Assembly (NCBI RefSeq): GCF_000763495.1
Contig: NZ_CP009576.1
Location: forward strand, 2,833,001-2,897,000
Length of the DNA stretch: 64,000 nt
Source: Listeria ivanovii subsp. londoniensis
GTDB taxonomy: Bacteria; Bacillota; Bacilli; Lactobacillales; Listeriaceae
Direction of reading: 5' to 3'
Within the stretch, counting starts at the first letter, position 1; every line of letters starts with the position of its first letter. Shown piece by piece: positions 58,101 through 64,000 of the stretch. The notes beneath the pieces were generated by a model. It had not been told where the DNA came from, searched no databases, and was given only the letters and a program-made list of their open reading frames with translations. The position numbers and the translations under genes are program-made.

Positions 58101-59402
58101 AGGATTATAATCACGCACCACGCCGAGATATTTTATGTATAGATATTAAATCGTTTTTTCGCTTCTGTTGAGTGTGTGAAGCGTCGACTCAATCCACTGG
58201 AGGCTTATTTGGTCGTTATGAGTAATGCCGAACGAGCTGGTGGGCTTGTTTTAGCAGCCACTCCTAAGATGAAATCCGTGCATCATATTAAAACCGGTTC
58301 AAGGATGTACGAACTTCCAACTTGGGATGAACGTATTATTATTGCCCCTCCACGAATGAAACTTTATTTAAAAGTAAATGCGATGATTCAAGCCATTTTC
58401 AGACGTTATGTTCCTGCTGAATTTATTCATGTTTACAGTATTGATGAGTGTTTTCTAGATATTACCGGGTCACATCTGCTCTTTGGAAGCACCGACGAAA
58501 TTGTCCGGAAAATTCAGCGCGATATCTTGGAAGAACTACGACTTTATGTCACGGTTGGTATTGGTGATAACCCACTTCTCGCTAAACTCGCACTAGATAA
58601 TGTCGCTAAAAATCGTCCCGACGGCATTGCTGAATGGCGCTACGAAGATGTTCCAGAGACAATTTGGAAGATTAAGCATTTGGAAGATGTCTGCGGAATT
58701 GGTCACAGAACAGCCGCACACCTCAAAAGAATGGGTGTTTTCAGTATGTATCAACTCAGCCAAACCCCACTACCAGTTTTAAAAAGCGCGATGGGCATCA
58801 TTGGTGAGCAGTTGTATTATCATGCGCATGGTCTTGATTACAGTCGTTTAAATGAAAAATATGTCCCTATCAATAAGAGTTACGGCAAAAGCCAAATTCT
58901 CGAGAAAGACTACCACATTCCAGCTGAAGTAGAAATTGTTATTCGTGAAATGGTAGAAGAAGTGGCCATGCGCTTACGACAAAACCATGTAGACACTTCC
59001 GTCATTCATTTAAGCATTGGCTACAGTAAATACAGCATAAAAAAAGGATTTAGCCATCAAGCTAAAATCCCTTCTACTAATAGCAGTCATGCGCTTATTC
59101 CCTATTTTCTAGAGTTATTTAGACGTTACGATGAACGCGAACCAGTGCGCTCAATTGCAATTTCATGTGGAAAAATCACTTTGAAAGCTGGTCTGCAACT
59201 GAACTTATTTGAAGATGTCAATCGAACATTAAACCATGAACAGCTCGAAGTCACAGTCGATAAAATTCGGATGCGTTATGGTTTTAAATCTTTGATGCAT
59301 GCAAGTAGTTTGCTAAATGGTGCAACTGGCTTGAAACGCTCAGATATCTATAGTACCCTTAGTAGAGACCAAGATATCCAATATACTTACATTTTCTTAT
59401 AG
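58088..59402 (+). pseudogene. uvrX: UvrX-type Y-family DNA polymerase, frameshifted
   Basis: ATG 58088 opens MVQVEDYNHAPRRDILCIDI, then KSFF and a stop (58170-58172). The frame resumes at once as ASVECVKRRLNPLEAY and runs to 59402. The cause is six T at 58154-58159 where five would keep the frame. The Y-family motifs DIKSFFASVE (first catalytic Asp) and YSIDECFLDIT (SIDE) are now in different frames. The downstream 408-codon frame could start at a later ATG but would lack the first catalytic Asp. Without the shift the product would be about 437 residues, a translesion ImpB/MucB/SamB-type polymerase under SOS control. Confidence 0.88.
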
Positions 59403-59462
59403 GCTGGACAGTCCTTTTCTTACTGTCTACTATATGAGAGAATAAACAAAAGGAGGCTTTCT

Positions 59463-59828
59463 ATGAGAGTACAAGAAGTCATATTAAACAATGGAGGGAG
59501 AAGATATTTAGTTCTAGACGATCAAGGGAAACCGATTCAACCAGTTTTACAATATATGAAGTATCTAGATAATACACAAAAGAGTCCCAACACACAGCGT
59601 ACTTACTGCTATGCATTGAGAGACTATTTTGTTTTTTTGTCTTTAACTGAAACAAGCTACGAACTTGCCAACATCAAAACAATAGCAAATTTTCTATCCT
59701 GGTTAGTAAACCCCACTTTAATTGAAAGAGTTCAACACCTAATACCCCCCACTTTAAAAAGCGAAAAGACAGTCAACTTAAAAGTTACAGCTGTACTATC
59801 CTTCTACAAATTTCTCTACCAATGTTAA
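59463..59828 (+). pseudogene. Tn554-like transposase A (tyrosine recombinase), N-terminal fragment
   Basis: 121 codons, of which the last two (TGT TAA) belong to the inserted IS. MRVQEVILNNGGRRYLVLDD and the SAM-like core-binding region with NTQRTYCYALRDYFVFLSL match the N-terminal part of TnpA of Tn554-family elements. The catalytic domain (R-H-R-Y) is gone. It begins 60 bp after the uvrX stop, with AAAGGAGGCTTTCT before ATG. TnpB and TnpC are not seen. Confidence 0.65.
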
Positions 59829-59877
59829 ACGCAACTGAAAAAGGGGCCATCGGATGATTCAAAAAGGGGCCAAAAAA

Positions 59878-60609
59878 TTATTTTAGCCAATTCTTGGTAT
59901 CTTCTACACGAAAAGATGGACCACTGAGATCCAATACATGGGCCCGATGGGCCAAACGGTCCACCATAGCTGCCGTAAGCATTGGATCTTTAAAAGTTTC
60001 TTCCCAACGATCAAATGACAGATTTGTTGTAATAATCATAGAACCAGCAGTTGTTCTATTGGAAAGAAGATTAAACAGTATTTCGCTACCAACTTGATCA
60101 AATGAAACATAACCTAATTCATCTAGGATAACTAAATCGTATTTGCCAAATCGACGTTTATAAAAATTTAGTTGATTGGCACTCATAGATTCTTTTAATT
60201 CGATGACTAGATTGGGAATATTGGTAAATAGAACACTTTTACCTGAAAGACAAGCTTCCATTCCAAGAACAGTCGCTAAATGTGTTTTTCCAACGCCTGG
60301 ATTTCCCATTAGAATAAGATTCTCTTTTTGTTCAATAAAACGTAAGGTTTTCAGTTCTTTGATTTGCTTCTTCAATTTGGTTTCTAAATGGCTATCCATA
60401 TAATCATCAAAAGTAACTTTACTTGGTAATTTTGATTGACGTATCAATGTTTGGATTCGATTGTTTTGTCGTTGCTCAAGTTCTACTGTAAGTACTTGAG
60501 TGATAAATTCTTCATAACTTTGATCAAGATCAATTGCTTGCTGGATCAAAGCCGAATAATTTCTTTTTAAATAAGGAAGTTTTAGTTGTTTAGCGTATGT
60601 TTCAATCAT
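59878..60609 (-). CDS. istB: IS21-family helper ATPase IstB
   Basis: 243 residues, AAA+ ATPase related to DnaC. Walker A GNPGVGKTHLA and Walker B LVILDELGY, sensor-type TTNLSFDRW. It helps select target DNA and activates IstA. Starts 4 nt inside the istA end, the usual coupling. Intact. Confidence 0.95.
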   Translation of the reverse strand: MIETYAKQLKLPYLKRNYSALIQQAIDLDQSYEEFITQVLTVELEQRQNNRIQTLIRQSKLPSKVTFDDYMDSHLETKLKKQIKELKTLRFIEQKENLILMGNPGVGKTHLATVLGMEACLSGKSVLFTNIPNLVIELKESMSANQLNFYKRRFGKYDLVILDELGYVSFDQVGSEILFNLLSNRTTAGSMIITTNLSFDRWEETFKDPMLTAAMVDRLAHRAHVLDLSGPSFRVEDTKNWLK

Positions 60610-62072
60610 TTATTTATCACCTTTCTCACCTGATGGATCACATTGTATTCTTGCAATTGATTTCTTGCTTCATTTACTGCACGACCCGGCAAAGTTTTAA
60701 AGACCTTTTGGTCTTTTATTGCTTCTTCTTCCAACTGTAGAATGAGTTGGTCTATGGAATCTCCCAAGTGTTGTTCAATAAATTGAAGAAACCTCCGTGG
60801 AGTCTTTTGGTAATACAGAAGGAAGCAGCGATGAAGCTTAGGTGCTTTCTTCAATACAAGTGAATGCTCTAGTGACTTAGGTTTTCGTAAAAATGTGGTT
60901 AAATAGTGTCGAATATCAATGGAATATTGTTTTTCTCCTTTTTGAATGGTATGTGTAGCGATAACTTGACTAGAACCCACTATCTTTAGTTCATTGAGGT
61001 AACGCTTTACGGTAACTTTTTGACCAACTAAATAATCTGGCACAGAGTAATAATTTCCGTCTACATGTACAAAACTATATTTGTCTACGGTTTGCTTTGT
61101 TGTTACACCATAATCATAACTTCCTCTCAGTGCTTGTAACTGAGCTTGTTCCACCACAATTGTTGAAGCTGAATTCAGTTCAATCATTGCCTGATCTAGA
61201 TGTTTTTGAGCGTGTTCAATTGATTCAAACTCATATTGTTTAATGAATGCTTTTCTTCGGAGAACCTGGACACTTTTTTCTACGTGTCCTTTTTCATGAC
61301 CACTAAATGCATTGGTTACAATTGGTTCAAAACGGTAGTAAAGAGCTAATTTTACTAATTCATCATTGAGCTCCTTTTCATGTGGACCTATGAAACGTTT
61401 AACTACATTTCGCATATTGTCATAAACGACTGTTGAATAAACACCTTTGAGGTGTTCAAAAAAACGGATATGTGCATCAAGAAACACTTGTTGGTTCGCC
61501 GATTCATAAAGTTTCCCCCAGCGATAACCAGAAGCAGGACAAGAAAATACAGCGATAGTTAACGTTCGTTTTTGTTGATTGATCAAACATTTTACTTCTC
61601 CAAAATCAAATTCTGCCCGATAGCCTAAAGGATATAATTGCTTGATATAAGCTTCTTTTTTTGCTTGGACTTTTTCTCGAACATAAGGACGTAAAGTACT
61701 CTGTGCAATGTCAAACCCTTCAGATACTAGTATTTCGTGAATAGCAACAATCGTTAATTGTTGTTTATGAGGACCCAACTGTTTTGCTTTTAACTGATCA
61801 AAGGCAAGTATTTCTTCGACCCGTTGGTCGATTTCAGGAGTATATTTCCTTGGTTTTCTATTCTTAGATTGATAAGTAGGGGGGGCAGTTAATGCCTCTT
61901 TTTTCATAGGATCTGCTGGGTCATTTTCTAAGTTTCGTTGTGCAATTTGATATTGTCTCCAATAACGACTAACCGTTTTTCGGTTTAGTCCCAATTCTTT
62001 TGCGACAGATCGTTGAGAACGCCCACCTTCTAATAGACGTATGATGGTTAATTTATCCATAAATTTTATCAC
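60606..62072 (-). CDS. istA: IS21-family transposase IstA
   Basis: 488 residues. N-terminal HTH (GGRSQRSVAKELGLNRKTVS), RNase H-like DDE core with AEFDFGEVK (Asp), VVYDNMRNVV (Asp) and HEKGHVEKSV (Glu), then a C-terminal beta-barrel. No frame damage, so the element could be active. Confidence 0.95.
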   Translation of the reverse strand: MIKFMDKLTIIRLLEGGRSQRSVAKELGLNRKTVSRYWRQYQIAQRNLENDPADPMKKEALTAPPTYQSKNRKPRKYTPEIDQRVEEILAFDQLKAKQLGPHKQQLTIVAIHEILVSEGFDIAQSTLRPYVREKVQAKKEAYIKQLYPLGYRAEFDFGEVKCLINQQKRTLTIAVFSCPASGYRWGKLYESANQQVFLDAHIRFFEHLKGVYSTVVYDNMRNVVKRFIGPHEKELNDELVKLALYYRFEPIVTNAFSGHEKGHVEKSVQVLRRKAFIKQYEFESIEHAQKHLDQAMIELNSASTIVVEQAQLQALRGSYDYGVTTKQTVDKYSFVHVDGNYYSVPDYLVGQKVTVKRYLNELKIVGSSQVIATHTIQKGEKQYSIDIRHYLTTFLRKPKSLEHSLVLKKAPKLHRCFLLYYQKTPRRFLQFIEQHLGDSIDQLILQLEEEAIKDQKVFKTLPGRAVNEARNQLQEYNVIHQVRKVINK

Positions 62073-62184
62073 TCCAGGACCTCCAATAAGTAAACTGACT
62101 CTTTACTTATTGTGAGTTAGTAGTGGTCCCTTTTTCAACCATCGCACCTATAAAAAGTGGCCCCTTTTTAAATTAGCATAAACA

Positions 62185-62409
62185 GAAAATACGCGCATAT
62201 CCTCGATTTCTAACAAAAAAATAAGATCAGATAATAAAAGTGGCCATACTGGTGTGGCTTTTAAAGATAACAAATGGGTTGCTCGAATATGTGTTTCCGG
62301 AAAAGAATATCATTTGGGGTCTTTTGATCAAAAAGAGGAAGCGATTGCTGCGAGAGAAAAAGGTGAAGAGTTATATTTTAAACCTTTAGTAGATAAATAT
62401 AAGAAGTAA
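62185..62409 (+). pseudogene. AP2-domain (phage HNH-endonuclease-type) C-terminal fragment
   Basis: An open frame runs from the right end of the IS to TAA 62407-62409 with no start codon. The end reads SGHTGVAFKDNKWVARICVS then GKEYHLGSFDQKEEAIAARE, a clear AP2-type DNA-binding domain as found at the C-terminus of phage homing endonucleases. The catalytic half is missing, probably lost when the IS or a deletion joined this sequence. Confidence 0.7.
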
Positions 62410-62450
62410 ATTATAAATCTGTTACATAAAGTTAGTAAATAGTAAATGCT

Positions 62451-62654
62451 TTGTTTGAATATCTGATTAAAACCTACACGAATGAAGGCGAAACAGTTCT
62501 AGACAATTGTATGGGGAGTGGAACTACTGCAATAGCATGTTGCAACACAAATAGAAAATATATAGGATTTGAGACCGATAAGGAGTATTATGAAAGGAGT
62601 CTGCGGAGAATTGAAAGACATAATAACAGTTACAATGATATTTACTCAATTTGA
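62451..62654 (+). pseudogene. DNA N6-adenine/N4-cytosine methyltransferase, C-terminal fragment
   Basis: 67 codons with no proper start (a TTG at 62451). LDNCMGSGTTAIACCNTNRK is the SAM-binding motif and GFETDKEYYERSLRRIE follows as in phage-type Dam enzymes. The catalytic DPPY region, which lies before this motif in the beta class, is absent. With the AP2 fragment it suggests the remains of a prophage replication or modification module. Confidence 0.75.
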
Positions 62655-62673
62655 GTTCTTTTATACAGATATA

Positions 62674-62703
62674 TTGTCAAATTAGCTTAAAATATGTTAT
62701 TAT
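62674..62703 (+). promoter_or_regulatory. Promoter of antitoxin RNA 1
   Basis: -35 TTGTCA (62674-62679), 18-bp spacer, -10 TATTAT (62698-62703) with TGT directly before it (extended -10). Confidence 0.7.
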
Positions 62704-62709
62704 ATAAAT

Positions 62710-62837
62710 GAAAAGAGAGCCATGCGTTAACATGACTCCCGTAACAGTAGCACCGTTTAAAAGACGGTAGCCATCGGTATTAAAATAGAAGTAACTATCT
62801 AACCCTCGGCAAAAGTGGTTTAGATGGTTACTTTTTT
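62710..62837 (+). ncRNA. Type I antitoxin RNA 1 (antisense, convergent)
   Basis: About 128 nt from the extended -10 promoter to a strong terminator: AGTAACTATCTAACC (62790-62804) with GGTTTAGATGGTTACT (62817-62832), followed by TTTTTT. The terminator stem contains the toxin stop codon on the other strand. The RNA is fully complementary to the 3' end of the toxin 1 transcript. Confidence 0.7.
62717..62738 (-). terminator. Terminator of toxin 1 transcript
   Basis: Minus strand GAGTCATG / CATGGCTC stem (one G-T pair) with a 6-nt loop followed by TCTTTTC. Confidence 0.7.
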
Positions 62838-62914
62838 GGTTTGTTGAAGTCTAGTATGAGCACGACTAATGTGGCAAAAGTCAACATTAAAGTCATTGCT
62901 TCAAATACAGACAT
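62828..62914 (-). CDS. Holin-like type I toxin 1
   Basis: 28 residues: MSVFEAMTLMLTFATLVVLI then LDFNKPKK. A single membrane helix with a lysine-rich tail, of the putative holin-like toxin family (Hol_Tox) known from Bacillus and lactobacilli, where such peptides damage the membrane. GGAAAGGAA precedes ATG. Too short for usual gene finding. It lies in the standard type I layout opposite an antisense RNA. Confidence 0.78.
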   Translation of the reverse strand: MSVFEAMTLMLTFATLVVLILDFNKPKK

Positions 62915-62917
62915 GCT

Positions 62918-62953
62918 TTATTCCTTTCCAGGAGTAAAACCTTTGTAAACCAT
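62918..62953 (-). CDS. Mini-cistron before toxin 1
   Basis: 11 codons (MVYKGFTPGKE, stop) with a very strong site GGGGGTGATGCCT. It is in the toxin's frame, and only TAA AGC lies between it and the toxin ATG. Either a translation-coupling leader or the relic of a longer toxin start. Confidence 0.5.
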   Translation of the reverse strand: MVYKGFTPGKE

Positions 62954-63013
62954 AGGCATCACCCCCTAAATGGGATTTAGCCACCATCTTTCCACAATTA
63001 CTACTGCTTTTCT

Positions 63014-63022
63014 ATTATAGCA
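63014..63022 (-). promoter_or_regulatory. Promoter of toxin 1
   Basis: Minus strand extended -10 TGC TATAAT (63014-63022), without a good -35; predicted start near 63007, giving a roughly 90-nt leader. Confidence 0.65.
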
Positions 63023-63103
63023 TTGATACAAATCAAATAAAATAGAATAATAACTTAACCATACGTTTACTATTAGTCAGGTATTTCTTTATGATTAATC
63101 ATG

Positions 63104-63112
63104 TGTTAATAT
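63104..63112 (+). promoter_or_regulatory. Promoter of antitoxin RNA 2
   Basis: TGT TAATAT (63104-63112), the same TGT-extended -10 and the same distance to the stem as in unit 1; weak -35. Confidence 0.5.
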
Positions 63113-63118
63113 GTTAAT

Positions 63119-63238
63119 AAAAAAAGAACCATGAATAAACATGGTTCGATAAGATAAACACTTATTAGGTGGTAGTTGGTTTTGTATGTTTAAAAGTAAT
63201 CACTGAACTCGCCAAAGTTTATGAGTGATTATTTTTTG
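63119..63238 (+). ncRNA. Type I antitoxin RNA 2 (antisense, convergent)
   Basis: About 120 nt. Ends at AGTAATCACT (63195-63204) / AGTGATTATT (63224-63233) and T-run, which again spans the stop codon of the opposite toxin. Built like unit 1 although the sequence differs. Confidence 0.65.
63126..63147 (-). terminator. Terminator of toxin 2 transcript
   Basis: Minus strand GAACCATG / CATGGTTC, perfect 8-bp stem with a 6-nt loop followed by TTTTTTT. Confidence 0.85.
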
Positions 63239-63312
63239 TTATTTTGATTGCTTAGTAACAACACCAATGTTGCAAAATTAACGGCAAAAGACAGTGCTTC
63301 GTAAGTAGTCAT
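63229..63312 (-). CDS. Holin-like type I toxin 2
   Basis: 27 residues: MTTYEALSFAVNFATLVLLL then SNQNNKK. It shares the pattern (Y/F)EA...FATLV(V/L)L with toxin 1, so the units are related. AAAGGGGGACGCCT lies before ATG. Predicted membrane helix and polar, basic C-terminus. Confidence 0.75.
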   Translation of the reverse strand: MTTYEALSFAVNFATLVLLLSNQNNKK

Positions 63313-63591
63313 AGGCGTCCCCCTTTCTTTAAAAATCTAGCTACCACCAAGTATCTTTATACATTTTTATATTAACAGAGAAAAATGCTTTCCTTTCTGC
63401 ACGATTCACACCGAACCTTTTATTTTATGTACATAAGAAGTATATGTGCCTTCCCCTCTGTGAGTTGTCAAGTTAATCCTTGTAATAGCAGGTGCGAGTG
63501 AATTTTTACAGATCGTGAACGTCTTTTCTTGTGTTGGATCTGGGAAAAATTTATAAATAATTTATTAGCGAAGTTCTTAAAAGTGAATTTG

Positions 63592-63608
63592 ACTCAATGG
63601 CATTGAGT
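63592..63608. repeat. 17-bp palindrome upstream of the recombinase gene
   Basis: ACTCAATG-G-CATTGAGT, perfect 8-bp arms. In a 440-bp stretch (63313-63755) that otherwise has no gene. Operator or attachment-type site possible. Confidence 0.45.
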
Positions 63609-63689
63609 TAGATTGGGGAGAATAGCGAAAAATCTTGGCGCTCTGAGAGAGAAGGCGAATTTTTGTTTTCTCTTTTTTCTTCATGCGTT

Positions 63690-63722
63690 TTGAATATTAC
63701 TTAATATATCATATAATGATAT
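63690..63722 (+). promoter_or_regulatory. Promoter of the recombinase gene with operator-like palindrome
   Basis: -35 TTGAAT (63690-63695), 16-bp spacer, -10 TATAAT (63712-63717). A perfect palindrome ATATCAT-ATA-ATGATAT (63706-63722) covers the -10, suggesting a repressor site. Confidence 0.65.
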
Positions 63723-63755
63723 TATGTAAGATTCGGTAACGAGGTGTTTTTTAGA

Positions 63756-64000
63756 ATGGAAGAGATGCAACCAATTAAAGATTTGAAAAAAATTGCGCTC
63801 ATGAAAGATATTTTATCCAGGGGCGATTTTGGAGAACGAAATGTGTTGTTGTTTTCCATCGGTATTAATACCGCTTATCGAATTTCGGATTTATTGCATT
63901 TAAAGTTAAGCGATGTATTAGAAATTTATCGACAAAAAGTTCGGGTGAAAAGTCGGCTGAAGATGAAAGAGCAAAAGACGGAAAAAAATAACTCTGTGAT
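63756..64000 (+). CDS. Tyrosine recombinase/integrase, 5' part
   Basis: At least 81 codons, continuing past the right edge. GAGGTG precedes ATG. The protein begins directly in the catalytic domain: INTAYRISDLLHLKLSDVLE contains the box I arginine (Y-R-I-S-D). There is no N-terminal core-binding domain, as in short stand-alone XerC/D-like integrases of about 180-200 residues. It may move the accessory region or be a neighbour of it. Confidence 0.8.
   Translation, partial: MEEMQPIKDLKKIALMKDILSRGDFGERNVLLFSIGINTAYRISDLLHLKLSDVLEIYRQKVRVKSRLKMKEQKTEKNNSV

Larger units (their letters stand above)
59823..62184. mobile_element. IS21-family insertion sequence, complete
   Basis: 2362 bp with 27-bp imperfect terminal repeats: left TGTTAAACGCAACTGAAAAA..., right end TGTTTATGCTAATTTAAAAA... 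on the other strand; both end in GGGGCCA. Each end has a second internal AAAAAGGG-CCA copy (left at 59858, right near 62123), the multiple-repeat pattern of IS21. It encodes istA and istB on minus. The flanks (ACCAA on the left, GAAAA on the right) do not match, so no target duplication remains. Confidence 0.88.

Noticed and set aside
62451-62654. Complete small methyltransferase gene starting at TTG
   Set aside because: It begins within the fold right before the SAM motif and lacks the catalytic region, so it is a fragment.
63060-63160. CRISPR-like spacing of repeated CATGGTTC/GAACCATG units
   Set aside because: Only one stem per toxin unit and no regular spacers; they are the terminators of the toxin transcripts.

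Overview
The window looks like a Listeria chromosome, most likely L. monocytogenes or a very close relative. The grounds are low-GC Firmicute codon use, strong GGAGG-type ribosome binding sites, and gene order recalled from Listeria genomes: the S10-spc-alpha ribosomal block next to the flavin-based extracellular electron transfer (EET) locus, the str operon, and a pentitol-type PTS operon. All family calls come from reading motifs and from memory; no database search was run.

Regions. (1) 1-1402: the end of an acetamidase/formamidase gene and a winged-helix AlkZ-like gene. (2) 1639-16239: the ribosomal super-operon on the minus strand, rpsJ to rplQ with secY, adk, infA and rpoA. It is driven by a clear promoter and long leader before rpsJ and a second promoter before infA. 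(3) 16377-24899: the EET locus. fmnA, dmkA, fmnB and pplA lie on minus and ndh2, eetA, eetB and dmkB on plus. Together they move electrons from NADH through a demethylmenaquinone pool to an FMN-bearing surface lipoprotein. (4) 24985-27351: a lipoprotein cyclic-nucleotide phosphodiesterase and a DUF4003 gene with a polyalanine tail. (5) 27458-35000: a PRD-type regulator, an ascorbate-family PTS and four enzymes (phosphotriesterase-like, creatininase-like, KDGP-aldolase-like, SIS), a sugar-acid pathway of unknown substrate. (6) 35107-39698: str operon (rpsL, rpsG, fusA, tuf). (7) 39703-43208: a dGTPase-like HD protein, a GNAT, and an LPXTG leucine-rich-repeat surface protein. (8) 43266-53699: a galactitol-family PTS operon with two polyol dehydrogenases, an RpiB, two epimerases and transketolase, fitting uptake of pentitols into the pentose phosphate pathway. 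(9) 54005-57565: small stress and accessory genes.

(10) 57683-64000 is the accessory part. A promoter with a perfect SOS box drives a yolD-like gene and a uvrX-type Y-family polymerase broken by one extra T in a homopolymer. Just after it starts a Tn554-like tnpA, cut off by a complete IS21-family element (59823-62184) that lacks target duplications. Beyond the IS lie a C-terminal AP2-domain fragment, a C-terminal DNA methyltransferase fragment, and two tandem type I toxin-antitoxin modules. Each module encodes a 27-28-residue holin-like toxin on minus and has a convergent, overlapping antisense RNA on plus. A tyrosine recombinase runs off the right edge. The toxin-antitoxin pair is the most novel content. 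Each toxin transcript can pair its own 5' leader with its own 3' end, and in one unit the toxin sits behind an in-frame 11-codon mini-cistron.
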